Shown here piece after piece: positions 8,676 through 18,782 of a DNA stretch of 64,000 nucleotides. The notes under the pieces were generated by a model. The model was not told the DNA's origin. It saw nothing but the letters and a program-made list of their open reading frames with translations, and did no database searches. The DNA lies in assembly GCA_938027685.1 (NCBI GenBank), contig CALJAM010000022.1:124001-188000 (forward strand), read 5' to 3'. Every line of letters starts with the position of its first letter. The first letter of the stretch is position 1. Both the position numbers and the translations under genes were made by a program. The stretch comes from an uncultured Bryobacteraceae bacterium. GTDB lineage: Bacteria; Acidobacteriota; Terriglobia; Bryobacterales; Bryobacteraceae.

Positions 8676-9538
8676 AAAACACTCCTCACGGTTACTCCGA
8701 TGTCGGCGGGCGAAGCGCATACGGTGACGCCCGCCTCCTCCAAAGCGCGAATCTTGTCCGCCGCCCGTCCCGTTCCGCCCGCGATGATGGCCCCGGCATG
8801 GCCCATGCGCCGTCCCGGGGGCGCCGTTTGGCCGGCCACGAACGCCACCACCGGCTTGCGCACGTGGTTCTTGATGTAGGCTGCGGCCAGCTCCTCGGCG
8901 TTGCCCCCGATCTCGCCGATCAGCACGATGGCGTGTGTCTCGGGATCCCGTTCAAACAGCTCGAGCACGTCCACGAAGGAAGTGCCCACGATAGGATCTC
9001 CGCCGATGCCGATGCAGGTGGACTGGCCAATGCCGAGCTTGGTCAGCTGATCCACCGCCTCGTAAGTCAGCGTGCCCGAGCGTGAGACGACGCCGACGTG
9101 ACCGGGCTTGTGAATGTGGCCGGGCATGATCCCGATCTTGCACTGGCCGGGCGAGATGATGCCTGGGCAGTTGGGGCCGATCAGGCGGGTCTTCCTGCCC
9201 TGCAGGAAGCGCCAGACTTTCACCATGTCCAGCGCGGGGATTCCCTCGGTGATCGCCACCACGAGCGGGATGCCCGCGTCGGCTGCCTCCATGATGGCGT
9301 CGGCAGCGAAGGCCGGAGGCACGAATACCACGGACGCGTTAGCGCCTGTGGCGCGCACCGCCTCCCAGACCGTGTTGAACACAGGCAGGTCCAGATGTTT
9401 CGTCCCGCCCTTGCCGGGAGTGACCCCGCCCACCACGGTGGTCCCGTAAGCGATGCACTGCTGGGCGTGGAAGGTCGCCTCACGTCCCGTGAAACCCTGA
9501 ATCAGAAGCCGCGTGTTCTTGTCTACCAGGATGCTCAT
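8672..9538 (-). CDS. sucD: Succinyl-CoA synthetase (ADP/GDP-forming), alpha subunit
   Basis: TCA-cycle enzyme making ATP or GTP from succinyl-CoA, 288 residues. The N-terminal CoA-binding Rossmann domain has [16 protein letters not shown]. The phosphorylated histidine is H247 in [19 protein letters not shown] and GIGGDP are family blocks. It overlaps sucC by ATGA (9535-9538) and runs into ndk. Confidence 0.96.
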   Translation of the reverse strand: MSILVDKNTRLLIQGFTGREATFHAQQCIAYGTTVVGGVTPGKGGTKHLDLPVFNTVWEAVRATGANASVVFVPPAFAADAIMEAADAGIPLVVAITEGIPALDMVKVWRFLQGRKTRLIGPNCPGIISPGQCKIGIMPGHIHKPGHVGVVSRSGTLTYEAVDQLTKLGIGQSTCIGIGGDPIVGTSFVDVLELFERDPETHAIVLIGEIGGNAEELAAAYIKNHVRKPVVAFVAGQTAPPGRRMGHAGAIIAGGTGRAADKIRALEEAGVTVCASPADIGVTVRSVL

Positions 9539-10692
9539 TGAGCCAGCCTCACCGCTTTCTCAGCCGCTTCCTTCATGGTCTCCGCGACCGTGAAGTTCAG
9601 GCCGGAGTCCCTGAGAATCTGCCGTCCCAGTTCCACGTTGGTGCCTTCCATGCGCACCACGATCGGCACTTTCACTTCCAGCTCGCGCGCCGCCTCGACG
9701 ACGCCCGTGGCCAGCACGTCGCAGCGCAGAATGCCGCCGAAGATGTTGATGAGCACGGCCCGCACGTTGCGATCCGAAACCAGAATGCGAAAGGCATTGC
9801 GGATCTGCTCCACGTTGGCCCCGCCGCCCACGTCCAGGAAGTTGGCGGGATTGCCGCCCGCGTGCTTGATGATGTCCATGGTGGCCATGGCGAGGCCCGC
9901 GCCGTTGACCATGCAGCCCACGTTGCCGTCCAGTTTGATGTAACTCAGACCGAAACGGGAAGCCTCGACTTCGAGCGGGTCTTCCTCGTGCAGGTCGCGC
10001 AGCTCCATGAGATCCTTGTGTCGGTAAAGCGCGTTGTCATCGAGGTTGATCTTGGCGTCGAGGGCGACAACTCTTCCGTCGGTGGTGAGCACGAAAGGAT
10101 TGATCTCGGCCAAAGAGGCGTCCACGGCGACGTACGCTTTCGCCAGCGCCGCCATGGCCGCCGCCGTGGGCGGGATGGCGTTCGCCGGCAGTCCCATGCC
10201 GTACGCCAGCTTGCGCGCCTGGAAGGGCGCCAGGCCTGTGCCGATATCGATGTGTTCCTTCAGGATCAGCTCCGGGCTGCGCGCTGCGACCTCCTCGATC
10301 TCGACGCCGCCGGCAGAAGATGCCATGAGTACGGGCATGCCCGCGGCGCGATCGAGCACGATGCCGAGGTACAGCTCCCGCTCGATGGGTAGGACTTCTT
10401 CGATGAGTATGCGGTGCACGATCCGGCCTTCCGGGCCGGTTTGATGCGTCACCAGGCGCATGCCCAACATGGCCTTGGCCAAATCGGCCGCCTCCGCCGG
10501 CGTCCGCGCCGTCCTGATTCCACCCGCCTTGCCCCGGCCGCCCGCGTGGATCTGCGCCTTGAGCACGACCGGGCAGCCGATTCTGCGCGCCGCAGCCTCG
10601 GCCGCCTCCACCGTGTAGACCACCTCGCCGCGGGGCACGGGAACCCCGTGCTGGGCGAGGATGGATTTGGCCTGATATTCGTGTATCTTCAT
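9535..10692 (-). CDS. sucC: Succinyl-CoA synthetase, beta subunit
   Basis: ATP-grasp subunit of succinyl-CoA synthetase, 385 residues. It opens [20 protein letters not shown], the family signature. [14 protein letters not shown] (near 45-58) is the nucleotide-binding loop. [18 protein letters not shown] and FLDVGGGA (near 265-295) form the active-site and CoA-ligase regions. First gene of the sucC-sucD-ndk operon. It is divergent from trpD, with only 65 bp between the two starts. Confidence 0.96.
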   Translation of the reverse strand: MKIHEYQAKSILAQHGVPVPRGEVVYTVEAAEAAARRIGCPVVLKAQIHAGGRGKAGGIRTARTPAEAADLAKAMLGMRLVTHQTGPEGRIVHRILIEEVLPIERELYLGIVLDRAAGMPVLMASSAGGVEIEEVAARSPELILKEHIDIGTGLAPFQARKLAYGMGLPANAIPPTAAAMAALAKAYVAVDASLAEINPFVLTTDGRVVALDAKINLDDNALYRHKDLMELRDLHEEDPLEVEASRFGLSYIKLDGNVGCMVNGAGLAMATMDIIKHAGGNPANFLDVGGGANVEQIRNAFRILVSDRNVRAVLINIFGGILRCDVLATGVVEAARELEVKVPIVVRMEGTNVELGRQILRDSGLNFTVAETMKEAAEKAVRLAQ

Positions 10693-10757
10693 TGCCGACC
10701 GCCTGTGCTACGATAAGCCGTTCCCGCGCACAAACCGGGAATTTCAGACTATAGCAG

Positions 10758-11777
10758 ATGGCTCTGCTCGAGTATTTGCACCGTGTGGCCTCGGGTCAAA
10801 GCCTCTCCGAGCAAGAGGCGCATGAAGCCATGACCTTCATCCTCTGCGGCGAGGCCACCACGCCGCAAATCGCAGCCTTTCTGGTCGCCTTGCGCATGAA
10901 GGGTGAAACCGTGGCCGAGCTGGTGGGCTTCGCGCGCGCCATGCGCGAGATGGCGCAGCGGATCGAGGTTCCTGCCGGCGAGCCGCTGCTCGATACCTGC
11001 GGTACCGGCGGCGACGGCGCGGGAACCTTCAACATCTCCACCGTCGCCGCTTTTGTCGCCGCGGGCGCCGGAGTGCGCGTGGCCAAGCACGGCAATCGCT
11101 CGATCTCGAGCGCCTGCGGCAGCGCCGACCTGATGGATCGCCTCGGGATCCAACTCGCACTGAGCCCTGCCGATCTGGCCCGCGCGATACGGGAAGTCGG
11201 AATCGGCTTTCTTTACGCCCCTGCGCTCCACCCGGCTATGCGGCACGCCCAGCCCGCCCGCCTGGAGCTGAAGATGCGCACGGTCTTCAACCTGCTGGGG
11301 CCGCTGGCCAATCCCGCCGGCGCGACGGCACAGCTCGTGGGAGCACCTTCGGAAGCGGCGGCGCGGTTGATGGCGCAAGCGCTTGCCCGCCTCGGGCTGC
11401 AACGCGGCTTCGTCGTCCACGGCTCGGACGGCCTCGATGAGATCACGACCACGGGGCGCACCCTGGTCTTCGAGATCGCAGCGGGCTCGGTGCGCGAATA
11501 CTGGCTGCAACCGGCGGATTTCGGCGTGCCCGTGGCGCATCCCCAAGACCTGAGAGGCGGCGATGTCGAAACCAACGCCGCCATTGCGCGCGAGATTCTC
11601 GCCGGCGCCCGCGGCCCCCGTCGCGACATCGTGGTGGCGAACGCTGCGGCCGCCCTGGTGGCGGCGGGCAAAGCGGCCACCTTCCGCGAGGGGGCCGAGT
11701 TGGCTGCGGCCTCGATCGATTCCGGAGCCGCACTCGGCAAGCTCGAAGCTCTCGCCTCTTTCTGCGCGAAGCTTTAA
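10758..11777 (+). CDS. trpD: Anthranilate phosphoribosyltransferase
   Basis: Second step of tryptophan synthesis: joins anthranilate to PRPP. 339 residues, normal length. The PRPP-binding DTCGTGGDGAGTFNIST block starts near residue 80. AKHGNRSISSACGSAD (near 113-128) contributes to anthranilate and PRPP binding. No other trp genes are next to it. It converges on the next gene with only 3 bp between the stops. Confidence 0.95.
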   Translation: MALLEYLHRVASGQSLSEQEAHEAMTFILCGEATTPQIAAFLVALRMKGETVAELVGFARAMREMAQRIEVPAGEPLLDTCGTGGDGAGTFNISTVAAFVAAGAGVRVAKHGNRSISSACGSADLMDRLGIQLALSPADLARAIREVGIGFLYAPALHPAMRHAQPARLELKMRTVFNLLGPLANPAGATAQLVGAPSEAAARLMAQALARLGLQRGFVVHGSDGLDEITTTGRTLVFEIAAGSVREYWLQPADFGVPVAHPQDLRGGDVETNAAIAREILAGARGPRRDIVVANAAAALVAAGKAATFREGAELAAASIDSGAALGKLEALASFCAKL

Positions 11778-11780
11778 GCC

Positions 11781-13202
11781 TCAGCCTTCGACGATCACTT
11801 CGAAACCGAGCAGCGCCGCGATCGTCTCCACCGGCTGGCGGAGATCACCGTAAAAAGTGACCCTGTGCCAACCCCAGCGGTCCCATTCCGCCAGCAGCTT
11901 CCACGGATCCTGGACCTCCGCGGCCAGCTTCGTGCGGCAGGCCTTGTCCTCCTCCACGTTCGCGACCGTGCGCGCCTGGTGGAAGACCACCTGCCTTCGG
12001 GTGGGCGCGAACTTGAGAGTGGACGTGATCTGCCCCAAGGGCAACAGCGAGCGGATGGAGGCGCCCTTTCGGTCCTCGGCGTGGCTACGGATATGGTAGG
12101 GATTGCGCGGCCCGTTCGGACCCCAGACCTTAGTCGGCGCCACGCAGTGCGCATAAATGATCTGCTTCTTCGCCGTGTCGATCACCGGATCCGAGATGTA
12201 GCCCGGACGCCCGGTCAGGTACGCCATCACCAGCATGGTGATGGTGGATTGCAGGTCCGCCTCGCAGGCCCCCACCAGCCCGTCATCGTTCAACTGACAG
12301 AAACCCAAGCAGGGATAGGCCGGCAGCTTCCCGCCGTAAAACAGATTCAGGCAATCCACGGTGATGGCCTGAGCTTTGCGCGCCGTCATGAGATCGCGCA
12401 TGGCTACGTACATCGCGCCCGATCGTTCGATCTCCTCGCGCGGGGGCTCGACGACCTTGGCCGCGCCCTTGATCCAGGCAGCGGCCCACTTCCGGCCTTC
12501 ATTGAGATCGGCTTTCTGGTAAGCTGCGTTGATCTCTTCGGAGGAAACCCTCTCGACCGGGGTGCCGAAAACCTCCGCGATGGCGCGCGCCTCGGCTCCC
12601 AGTGGGCGGTCGGTGACGTCGAGAATCACCGAAGCCTTCAGTTTCTTGAGCGTCTCGAAGGCCCGCACCGCCTGTACCACGTCGTCCCAGCGCGAGGAGC
12701 TGACGCCGGCGACCTTCAGACCCTGCCGGCGTGCGCGCGCGTAAGCAGTGAGGAACTCGCCGCAGCCGGCATAAAGATCGTTGACAAACAGGGTCGGTTT
12801 ACCTCCGGAGGCGATCGCCATGCCTGCTCCCGTCCAAATGCCGACCATGTAGACCACATAGCCATCCACCTCTGCATCGGCTTCCAGAAGCTTGCGTGCC
12901 TCGTCGGCGTTATGCACGGTGGCTGGAAGGAACTCGATGGCGGGGCAGGATTGGCGCAGCCTGGCGGTCAGCTCCTTCTTACGGCCTTCGTAATCGTATC
13001 CCTGATAAGGCCAGGTAGGCTTCTCCGGCGGGATGTGCGTGAACACCAGCCGAACGCGCGGCTTGACCTCGGGGACCGGGACGGGCGGCGGTGCTGCAGC
13101 CGCCGCCGACGGCGCCGCACACGCAGCCATCGCGGGACAGCCCGCGCACCCGGCCAGGAACGCACGGCGACTCAGACCCGTATCTCTCTTTAAGATCGGC
13201 AT
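11781..13202 (-). CDS. Tat-exported L-fucose/arabinose-isomerase-fold protein (copy 1)
   Basis: About 473 residues. The start at 13200-13202 is supported by AAGGAGG 8 nt upstream and by a Tat signal (LSRRAFLAGCAG, then an Ala/Pro-rich linker to residue 45); the longer frame to 13418 is not used. The rest resembles the L-fucose/L-arabinose isomerase fold (COG2407-like), with ITVDCL, CEADL, YAHCV and SHAEDRKG blocks where the sugar-isomerase metal and substrate residues usually sit. Export of this fold is odd, since sugar isomerases normally act in the cytosol. It is divergent from a clear paralogue. Substrate unknown; it may be a binding or epimerase-type protein rather than an isomerase. Confidence 0.7.
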   Translation of the reverse strand: MPILKRDTGLSRRAFLAGCAGCPAMAACAAPSAAAAAPPPVPVPEVKPRVRLVFTHIPPEKPTWPYQGYDYEGRKKELTARLRQSCPAIEFLPATVHNADEARKLLEADAEVDGYVVYMVGIWTGAGMAIASGGKPTLFVNDLYAGCGEFLTAYARARRQGLKVAGVSSSRWDDVVQAVRAFETLKKLKASVILDVTDRPLGAEARAIAEVFGTPVERVSSEEINAAYQKADLNEGRKWAAAWIKGAAKVVEPPREEIERSGAMYVAMRDLMTARKAQAITVDCLNLFYGGKLPAYPCLGFCQLNDDGLVGACEADLQSTITMLVMAYLTGRPGYISDPVIDTAKKQIIYAHCVAPTKVWGPNGPRNPYHIRSHAEDRKGASIRSLLPLGQITSTLKFAPTRRQVVFHQARTVANVEEDKACRTKLAAEVQDPWKLLAEWDRWGWHRVTFYGDLRQPVETIAALLGFEVIVEG

Positions 13203-13234
13203 GCGGGGAACCTCCTTGGCGGACTCACAGATCC

Positions 13235-13264
13235 GATATAGCACAGGCCGGTGCGAAGAGTCCA
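13235..13264 (-). promoter_or_regulatory. Promoter of copy 1 isomerase-like gene
   Basis: On the minus strand TGGACT (13259-13264), an 18-nt spacer and TATATC (13235-13240). The -35 box directly abuts the -35 box of the divergent gene, so the two promoters share one face of about 60 bp. Confidence 0.5.
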
Positions 13265-13294
13265 TTGATTTCAGAATTTCGGACTCCATATAAT
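13265..13294 (+). promoter_or_regulatory. Promoter of copy 2 isomerase-like gene
   Basis: TTGATT (13265-13270), an 18-nt spacer and a perfect TATAAT (13289-13294). The -10 ends 8 nt before the ATG at 13303 and no Shine-Dalgarno is present, which predicts a leaderless or near-leaderless mRNA. Confidence 0.7.
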
Positions 13295-13302
13295 GCTCGC
13301 GT

Positions 13303-14694
13303 ATGCCGCCCACAAACTGTCTCACGCGAAGACAATTCGGCCTGCTGTTCTCAGCGATCGCGGCCCGCCTGGGCTGGTCCCAGCAGAAGGGTCCATGGTC
13401 CGAGCCCGCCGTAGTCAAGAAGATCTACCTCGCCGTACTTCAGCCGACCTGGCCGCGCCCGGATCTGAACGTGCCTCAGGCCATGGCAGAGATCGAGCAG
13501 CAGATGGCGCAGTTGGAGCGCAAGCACCCGGGCGCGGTTCGCTTCACGCCGCCCGAGCTGGTGCGCACGCCCGAGCAGGCTGAGGCTTGCGTCAAAGGCT
13601 TGGGCGAAGTGGACGCCGTCCTACTCATCGACCTGACTTCCGGCACCAGCGGCATGCTTCGCGCGCTGGAGCAGATCCAGGCGCCGGTGCTGTTGTTTGC
13701 ACGGCCGTACTCCGGGTGGTCCTACGTGGACGTGGCGCGCTGGGTCCAAAGCGGCAAGCGCGCAGACCTGCTTTCGACCAGCGAGTTCGGGGACCTCGAC
13801 CCCTACATGCGCATCTTTTACACCATCCGTCACCTCAAGCACAGCAAGGTCTTGATCGTGGTTGAAAAGCCGCCCCAACGCAACGCCACCGCTGAGGGAT
13901 TCACCAAACAATACGGCACCACGATCCGCTACATCAGCTACCGCGATCTGGACGACGCGTTCCAGAAAGCCGACGTCGCAGAGGCGCGCAAGGCTGCCGA
14001 CGAGTTCGTCCGCGGCGCCCTGCGCGTCGTCGAACCTACGCGGCAGGAGATCGAGGACTCGCTACGCTTCTATCTGGGCGTGCAGGAGCTCCTGCGTCGT
14101 GAGCAGGCCAACGCGATTACGGTGGATTGCCTCGGCGGCTTCCGTCGGGGAGATCTCAAGGCATATCCATGCGTTGCCTGGAGCAAGCTCAACGACGCCG
14201 GCCTTTACGGCGTCTGCGAGGCCGATCTGCTCTCCACCATGAGTCAGTTGCTGCTCACCGCTTTCTCGAACAAGCCCGGCTTCGTCTCCGATCCCGTTTT
14301 CGACACCAGCCGCAACGAGATTATCCACGCCCACTGCGTCTCGGCCACGGCGCTACAGGGCGTCGGCGGCCCCTCTGCGCCCTACATCATCCGGTCCCAC
14401 ATGGAGGACAACAAGGGCGTCTCCATGCAGGTACTGGTGCCGCTGGGCGATACGGTCACTTGCGGCAAGTTCCTCAACCCCACCAAGTTCGCCGTCTCGA
14501 CCGGCGAGGTCGTCGGCAACGTGGACGCCCCGCACGGCTGCCGCACCAAGTTCCGCACGCGCGTGGCCGATGCCCGCAAGTTCCTCGAGAACTTCTCAGG
14601 CGGCCTCCATCGCGTGGTCGTCTGGGGCGATTATGTGCGGCCTGTGGAGCAGATGGGTCGGTTGATGGGCTTCCAGGTCGTGCGTGAGTGCTGA
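13303..14694 (+). CDS. Tat-exported L-fucose/arabinose-isomerase-fold protein (copy 2)
   Basis: 463 residues, paralogue of the divergent gene at 11781-13202. It also opens with a twin-arginine signal (LTRRQFGLLF). Shared blocks include AITVDCL, a YPC motif, CEADL, AHCVS, IRSHMEDNKG, CRTKF and a final GFQVV, in the same order. The C-terminal half is best conserved. Both copies keep the acidic and histidine positions expected for an isomerase fold, but a catalytic role is not shown. There is no Shine-Dalgarno; the strong TATAAT sits 8 nt before the ATG. The downstream MFS transporter and aminotransferase are on the other strand. Confidence 0.7.
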   Translation: MPPTNCLTRRQFGLLFSAIAARLGWSQQKGPWSEPAVVKKIYLAVLQPTWPRPDLNVPQAMAEIEQQMAQLERKHPGAVRFTPPELVRTPEQAEACVKGLGEVDAVLLIDLTSGTSGMLRALEQIQAPVLLFARPYSGWSYVDVARWVQSGKRADLLSTSEFGDLDPYMRIFYTIRHLKHSKVLIVVEKPPQRNATAEGFTKQYGTTIRYISYRDLDDAFQKADVAEARKAADEFVRGALRVVEPTRQEIEDSLRFYLGVQELLRREQANAITVDCLGGFRRGDLKAYPCVAWSKLNDAGLYGVCEADLLSTMSQLLLTAFSNKPGFVSDPVFDTSRNEIIHAHCVSATALQGVGGPSAPYIIRSHMEDNKGVSMQVLVPLGDTVTCGKFLNPTKFAVSTGEVVGNVDAPHGCRTKFRTRVADARKFLENFSGGLHRVVVWGDYVRPVEQMGRLMGFQVVREC

Positions 14695-14715
14695 AAGCTC
14701 GTGCGAGCCGCGCAA

Positions 14716-16029
14716 TCAGAAATCGAGCACGAGACCTTCAGGGTCGGGCGTCTTGCGAGCTCGAACTAAAAGCGCCATCACCGCCACCGCGAGGCAGGGG
14801 ATGATCGAAGCCGCCACGATCACCGGCTGGAACGAGTAGCGATCCGTTACGTAGCCGATCAGATACGTGGAAATGAGCGTGCCGATTCCCGCCCCGGTGC
14901 CGCTCAAGCCGCTGACGGAGGCCACCGCGCGCGTGTGGAAGACGTCCGCCGGAAAGGTCAGAAAAATCGTCGAACACGCCGCATAGGCAAAAGTGGTGTA
15001 AGCGAACAAAAGGATGAGCAGCACGTAGCTGGACGTATACGTCGCGGCGACCAGAATCAGCATGCTGGGACCGAAGATGAGCAGAACCGCCCGGCGCGCT
15101 CTGCCCACAGGCCAGCCGCGACTGATCCAGTAACTCGATAGCGCGCCGCCGAAGAAGTTGCCCAAGTCCGCGCCCAGAAAGGGCGCCCAGAAACCGAGGA
15201 TGCTCTGCTCCAGCCGAAAACCCTTGCTCACCAGATAAATGGCGAACCACTCCGACACCATGAACCAGTAAGGATCCAGTAGGGACCGCCCCAGCACGAT
15301 GCCCCAGGTCTGCCGGTAGCGCAGCAGTTTGCCCCAGCCCGGATGCGATAACTCGCTGGAGGGTTCCGAGGAACGACCCCGTCGGATGTAGGCCAGCTCT
15401 TCAGGGCTCAGCCGCGGGTGCTCTTCCGGCCTGCGGTAGAGCTTCAGCCATGCTGCCAGCCACAGAAAACCAAGCGCCCCTGTGATCACGAAAGCAGGCC
15501 GCCAGCTGCCGAACTGGTGAAGCAGGAACACCACGATAAAGGGCGCGATGGCGCCGCCTACCGACGAGCCGCTGTCGAAGAGCGCCACCGCCCAGCCGCG
15601 TTCTTTGGCCGGAAACCATTCCGAAACGGCCTTGGTGGCGCCGGGCCAGTTGGCAGCCTCCCCCGCGCCGAGCAGAAAACGGAAAATCCGAAATCCCCAG
15701 ATGCCCCGCGCCGTCGCCGTGAGCATGGCCACCAGCGAGTAAAAGCTCACGCTCAGCGCCAGCCCCCGCCGCGTGCCGAGCCAATCGAGCAGGCGCCCGC
15801 CCACGCTCTGCATGATGGTGTACGCGATGCGGAAGGCAATTAGAACGGTAGCGAAATCCGTGTTGCTCCAGCGGTACTGCTGCTTCAGGTAAGGCCCCAG
15901 GGCGTTGAGAGTTTGCCGGTCGATGTAGTTGATGACGGTGGAGAGAAAGAGCAGCCCTCCGATCCACCATCGCAAGCGCCGGATCGGCCGACCGGCCCGC
16001 GGCTCGCTGGATCCTGCGTGAGCTTTCAT
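14716..16029 (-). CDS. MFS transporter, anion:cation symporter (hexuronate transporter-like)
   Basis: 437 residues with about 12 predicted membrane segments. The N-terminal [16 protein letters not shown] and the [20 protein letters not shown] block (near 120-145) are typical of the ACS family that includes ExuT and GudP. It probably imports an organic anion such as a hexuronate by proton symport. Its ATG overlaps the stop of the aminotransferase gene (16026-16029), so the two are coupled. Substrate is inferred from family only. Confidence 0.8.
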   Translation of the reverse strand: MKAHAGSSEPRAGRPIRRLRWWIGGLLFLSTVINYIDRQTLNALGPYLKQQYRWSNTDFATVLIAFRIAYTIMQSVGGRLLDWLGTRRGLALSVSFYSLVAMLTATARGIWGFRIFRFLLGAGEAANWPGATKAVSEWFPAKERGWAVALFDSGSSVGGAIAPFIVVFLLHQFGSWRPAFVITGALGFLWLAAWLKLYRRPEEHPRLSPEELAYIRRGRSSEPSSELSHPGWGKLLRYRQTWGIVLGRSLLDPYWFMVSEWFAIYLVSKGFRLEQSILGFWAPFLGADLGNFFGGALSSYWISRGWPVGRARRAVLLIFGPSMLILVAATYTSSYVLLILLFAYTTFAYAACSTIFLTFPADVFHTRAVASVSGLSGTGAGIGTLISTYLIGYVTDRYSFQPVIVAASIIPCLAVAVMALLVRARKTPDPEGLVLDF

Positions 16030-17279
16030 ACCGGCGCTGCGGCATGCCGCCGGGCGAAGTGCCAGGCTACCTTCGCGATCCCATGCGCGATCTCATCGAT
16101 ATCGTTCTCGCTCCAGTGCTCGAACAGGTCCATGGTGATCCAACGCTCGAATGCCTCCTCAGCTACCGGACATAGCCCTTTCGGGTAAGTTCTGTCGCCA
16201 AAAGGATAGCTGCTTCCCGGGAAGGCCGAGCGCTGCTGGAATATGCGGTAGTGGTAGACCGGCATGCCGCCGGTGATGAGATGCGCCTTGTTGGGAATCC
16301 CCTCGGCATTCAGGGCGACCGAGAATTCTTCCGCCGTGGCGCCGAGTTTCTCCGGATCGAGCCGGAACAAGTAAAGGAAGTAAGTATGCGTATCTCCCGG
16401 CCGCACCCGCTGCGGAGTTACGCCGGGAATCTCTCGCAGCGCTTGATCCAGCCGGCTCCCGAGTCGGTTACGGCGTTCTACGATCTCCGGCAGGCGTTCC
16501 AGTTGCGCGAGAGCCACCGCCGCCTGAAGCTCGGTCATCTGATAGTTCGGCGCAAGAAAGAACGGATCGCGGATGCCCTCCTCGCGCTGGTAGCACTTGT
16601 CGATGAACAGAGCCGCACGGTAACGAAGCCCGTCGTCATCGGTCAGGATCATGCCGCCGGAGCCGCACTCGATATGCTTGAAGTGGTTGAGCGAAAACGC
16701 GCTCACGGGCGTCATCGTGCCCGCCAGCCGTCCCTGGTAGCGGCAGCCGTACGCCTGCGCGCAATCCTCGATCACCGGAACGCCGGCCTCGCGGCCGATC
16801 GCGGTCAGAGCGTCCATGTCCGCCGCCAGCCCGGCGTGGTGCGTGGCTATGATGGCGCGAGTGCGCGCCGTCAGGCGCTGCCGCACCGACGCGGGATCGA
16901 GGTTGAGCGTCTCCGGCTCCACATCCGCAAAGACCGGAACCAAGCCCTGATACAAGAGGCCCGTGAGACCGCCCATGTCCGTGATCGACGTGGTGATGAC
17001 TTCCGATCCCGGCGGCAGTTCCAACACGGCCAGCGCGGTGTGCACCGCCGCCGTGCCGCTGGAACACGCTACGCAGTGCCGCCGGCCGTAGAAGGCGGCA
17101 AAGCGACGCTCGAATTCGCGGACCTTCGTGCCGAACCAGTAAAACAGTACGTCCGCGTCGATGACTTCTTCCAGCAGGCGTTTGTCGAGTTCGCCGTGAC
17201 GCTTGCGCGGCGGAAAGGGAGTGCGTTTGGCTTTCGGCCCGCCCTCCAAAGCGAGCTTTTCGGAAGGATCTGGCCGCAT
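16026..17279 (-). CDS. DegT/DnrJ/EryC1-family PLP aminotransferase
   Basis: About 417 residues. The PLP-dependent sugar aminotransferase fold has a substrate/cofactor block at [25 protein letters not shown] (near 160) and the Schiff-base lysine in [14 protein letters not shown] (near residue 200). Members usually aminate keto-sugars of surface glycans or antibiotics, or act as sugar dehydratases when the lysine is replaced; here the lysine is kept. I use the ATG at 17277-17279; a TTG 9 nt upstream is also in frame. A TACATT lies 7 nt before the ATG and no Shine-Dalgarno is seen. No sugar nucleotide genes adjoin it apart from the transporter. Confidence 0.85.
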   Translation of the reverse strand: MRPDPSEKLALEGGPKAKRTPFPPRKRHGELDKRLLEEVIDADVLFYWFGTKVREFERRFAAFYGRRHCVACSSGTAAVHTALAVLELPPGSEVITTSITDMGGLTGLLYQGLVPVFADVEPETLNLDPASVRQRLTARTRAIIATHHAGLAADMDALTAIGREAGVPVIEDCAQAYGCRYQGRLAGTMTPVSAFSLNHFKHIECGSGGMILTDDDGLRYRAALFIDKCYQREEGIRDPFFLAPNYQMTELQAAVALAQLERLPEIVERRNRLGSRLDQALREIPGVTPQRVRPGDTHTYFLYLFRLDPEKLGATAEEFSVALNAEGIPNKAHLITGGMPVYHYRIFQQRSAFPGSSYPFGDRTYPKGLCPVAEEAFERWITMDLFEHWSENDIDEIAHGIAKVAWHFARRHAAAPV

Positions 17280-17867
17280 CGCGCACAATGTAGCACAGGC
17301 TCACGACGCACGGCTTCGTCGCGCCCCGCCCCGCGCTTCGCAACGGCCCGCCCCGCGGCATGCGCAACGGCAACCCGCTGCGCCGTTGTCGGCGCTCTGC
17401 CGCGCTCCCCGCGGCGGTCTGCGCAACGGAAGCGCAGAGGGCCCAACTGCGGCCCGGCAGGATCCCGTGTTTCGACGGCCTTGCCTCGAAGGCCGCCGAT
17501 CCGTGCATGGAACAAGCGCTTTCTTGAATGTTTGATTGCTCCGGCGACTGCGCCGAATGTATCCAAGGAGACCGCCGGGAACGCGGTCTCGCGCCGGTAG
17601 TTCGACTCCGCGTCGACGTGCCGGTCGGGTCGTTCCGGTAGTTTCTTTCCGTCCGAATTAGTCCCCGCGGCGAAACCTTCATCCCACCGGCACGCTGCAT
17701 TACCGTCGCGGAGACCCCCTTTGCCTGCGCTCGTTTCGGTATGCCGCCGCAGCATCGACGACAATGAGCGCGGCTCATCCGCTTCGCTTCCGGCCAAGCC
17801 TTCCGCACGATCGCAGCTCCGGCAAAACCGCCTCGGCTGCAAAGGAACGGCATCCCCCGCGCGCCAC
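17280..17867. other. 588-bp gap without a recognisable gene, rich in hairpins
   Basis: No frame here gives a recognisable protein, although open frames run through it on both strands as expected at high GC. Three perfect inverted repeats are visible: CAACGGC/GCCGTTG (17365-17388), CGGCCTT/AAGGCCG (17476-17495) and GAGACCGC/GCGGTCTC (17568-17590), with loops of 10, 6 and 7 nt. The octamer CGCAACGG recurs near 17338, 17364 and 17421, and CCGGTAGTT occurs twice (near 17595 and 17635). This could be a decayed gene, a dispersed repeat or a structured RNA; I cannot decide. Confidence 0.5.
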
Positions 17868-18776
17868 TCAACCGCCGCGGCGGAAGTGGTCCCAACCCAG
17901 CGGTCGGAGTTTCTCGCCGGCCAACACGATGCGCCCGGCGCGGCCGCGCACGATGCGGCCGATGCGCGTAAGCTCCACGCCGCCGCGGCGCCTGGGAACG
18001 CGGGTCCCCGGCCGCACCGTGAACAGCAGCTCGTAGTCTTCGCCGCCGTGCAGAGCCTGGTCCGGTGTCGCCCCGGGGAACACCGGCAACGTTTCAGTGA
18101 GTTCGGCGGCCACGCCTGAGGCCACGCAGAGTCGGTAGAGATCGAGCGAGAGGCCGTCGCTCAGATCCATGGCGGCCGTGACGCGCAGCTTGCGCAGGAA
18201 CTCGCCCAGGGCGAGGCGCGGTTGCGGACGCAGGTGCCGTTGCCATGCGGCGCCTCTGCGCGTAGCCAAGCCCAGCGCGGAACCGCCCAGCCGCCCCGAG
18301 ACGTAGATCTCATCGCCCGGACGCGCGCCGTCCCGCCTGAGCGCCTCGCCGCGCGGCGCCGTGCCGACCACGACAATGTCACACGCGAGCCGATCCGCTC
18401 GCGCCAGGTCGCCCCCGGCCAACACGACCCGGCTGGCTCGCGCCAGCCGACGGAATCCCCGGAAGAAGCCGCGCACCCACTCTTCGGTCGTCCATGCAGC
18501 CAGCGCGAGCGAAAGCAGACAGATCCGCGGCCGGCCGCCCATGGCCGCAATGTCGCTGAGCCCCCGCGCCAGCGCCTTCCACCCCACGGCGTCCGCAGGG
18601 TGCGTTTCGCGCAGGAAGTGCACGCCCTCGATCAGCCAGTCGGTGGTAAACAGCAGGTCCTCCCGCGCTCCGGCCGGCCGGTAGACCGCGCAGTCATCGC
18701 CGATGCCGACGATAAGGCCCCGCGCCGAACGGTGCACCCGTCCCCGGATGCGCCGAATGAGGCTCTGCTCGTTCAT
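17868..18776 (-). CDS. thiL: Thiamine-monophosphate kinase
   Basis: Phosphorylates thiamine monophosphate to thiamine diphosphate. 302 residues. Family motifs: GIGDDCAVYRP (near 23-33), TTDWLIEGVHF (near 44), GLSDIAAMGG (near 73), AGGDLAR (near 120) and MDLSDGLSLDL (near 203). GGEDYELLFTV (near 246) closes the ATP site. It starts 6 bp after the Hsp70-like gene stop and is the last gene of a three-gene run. No other thi genes or TPP riboswitch are nearby. Confidence 0.93.
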   Translation of the reverse strand: MNEQSLIRRIRGRVHRSARGLIVGIGDDCAVYRPAGAREDLLFTTDWLIEGVHFLRETHPADAVGWKALARGLSDIAAMGGRPRICLLSLALAAWTTEEWVRGFFRGFRRLARASRVVLAGGDLARADRLACDIVVVGTAPRGEALRRDGARPGDEIYVSGRLGGSALGLATRRGAAWQRHLRPQPRLALGEFLRKLRVTAAMDLSDGLSLDLYRLCVASGVAAELTETLPVFPGATPDQALHGGEDYELLFTVRPGTRVPRRRGGVELTRIGRIVRGRAGRIVLAGEKLRPLGWDHFRRGG

Positions 18777-18782
18777 CGCGGC

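Noticed and set aside
16251-17600. 449-residue plus-strand frame opposite the aminotransferase and into the 17280 gap
   Set aside because: Composition is that of a shadow frame and its start lies inside a real gene.
17598-17612. GTTCGACTCC, resembling a tRNA or tmRNA T-arm
   Set aside because: The flanking bases do not form the T stem, and no acceptor stem or CCA follows.
16636-17895. 419-residue minus-strand frame crossing the 17280-17867 gap
   Set aside because: It overlaps both thiL and the aminotransferase in another frame, is Arg/Ser-rich and shows no domain; it does not explain the gap.
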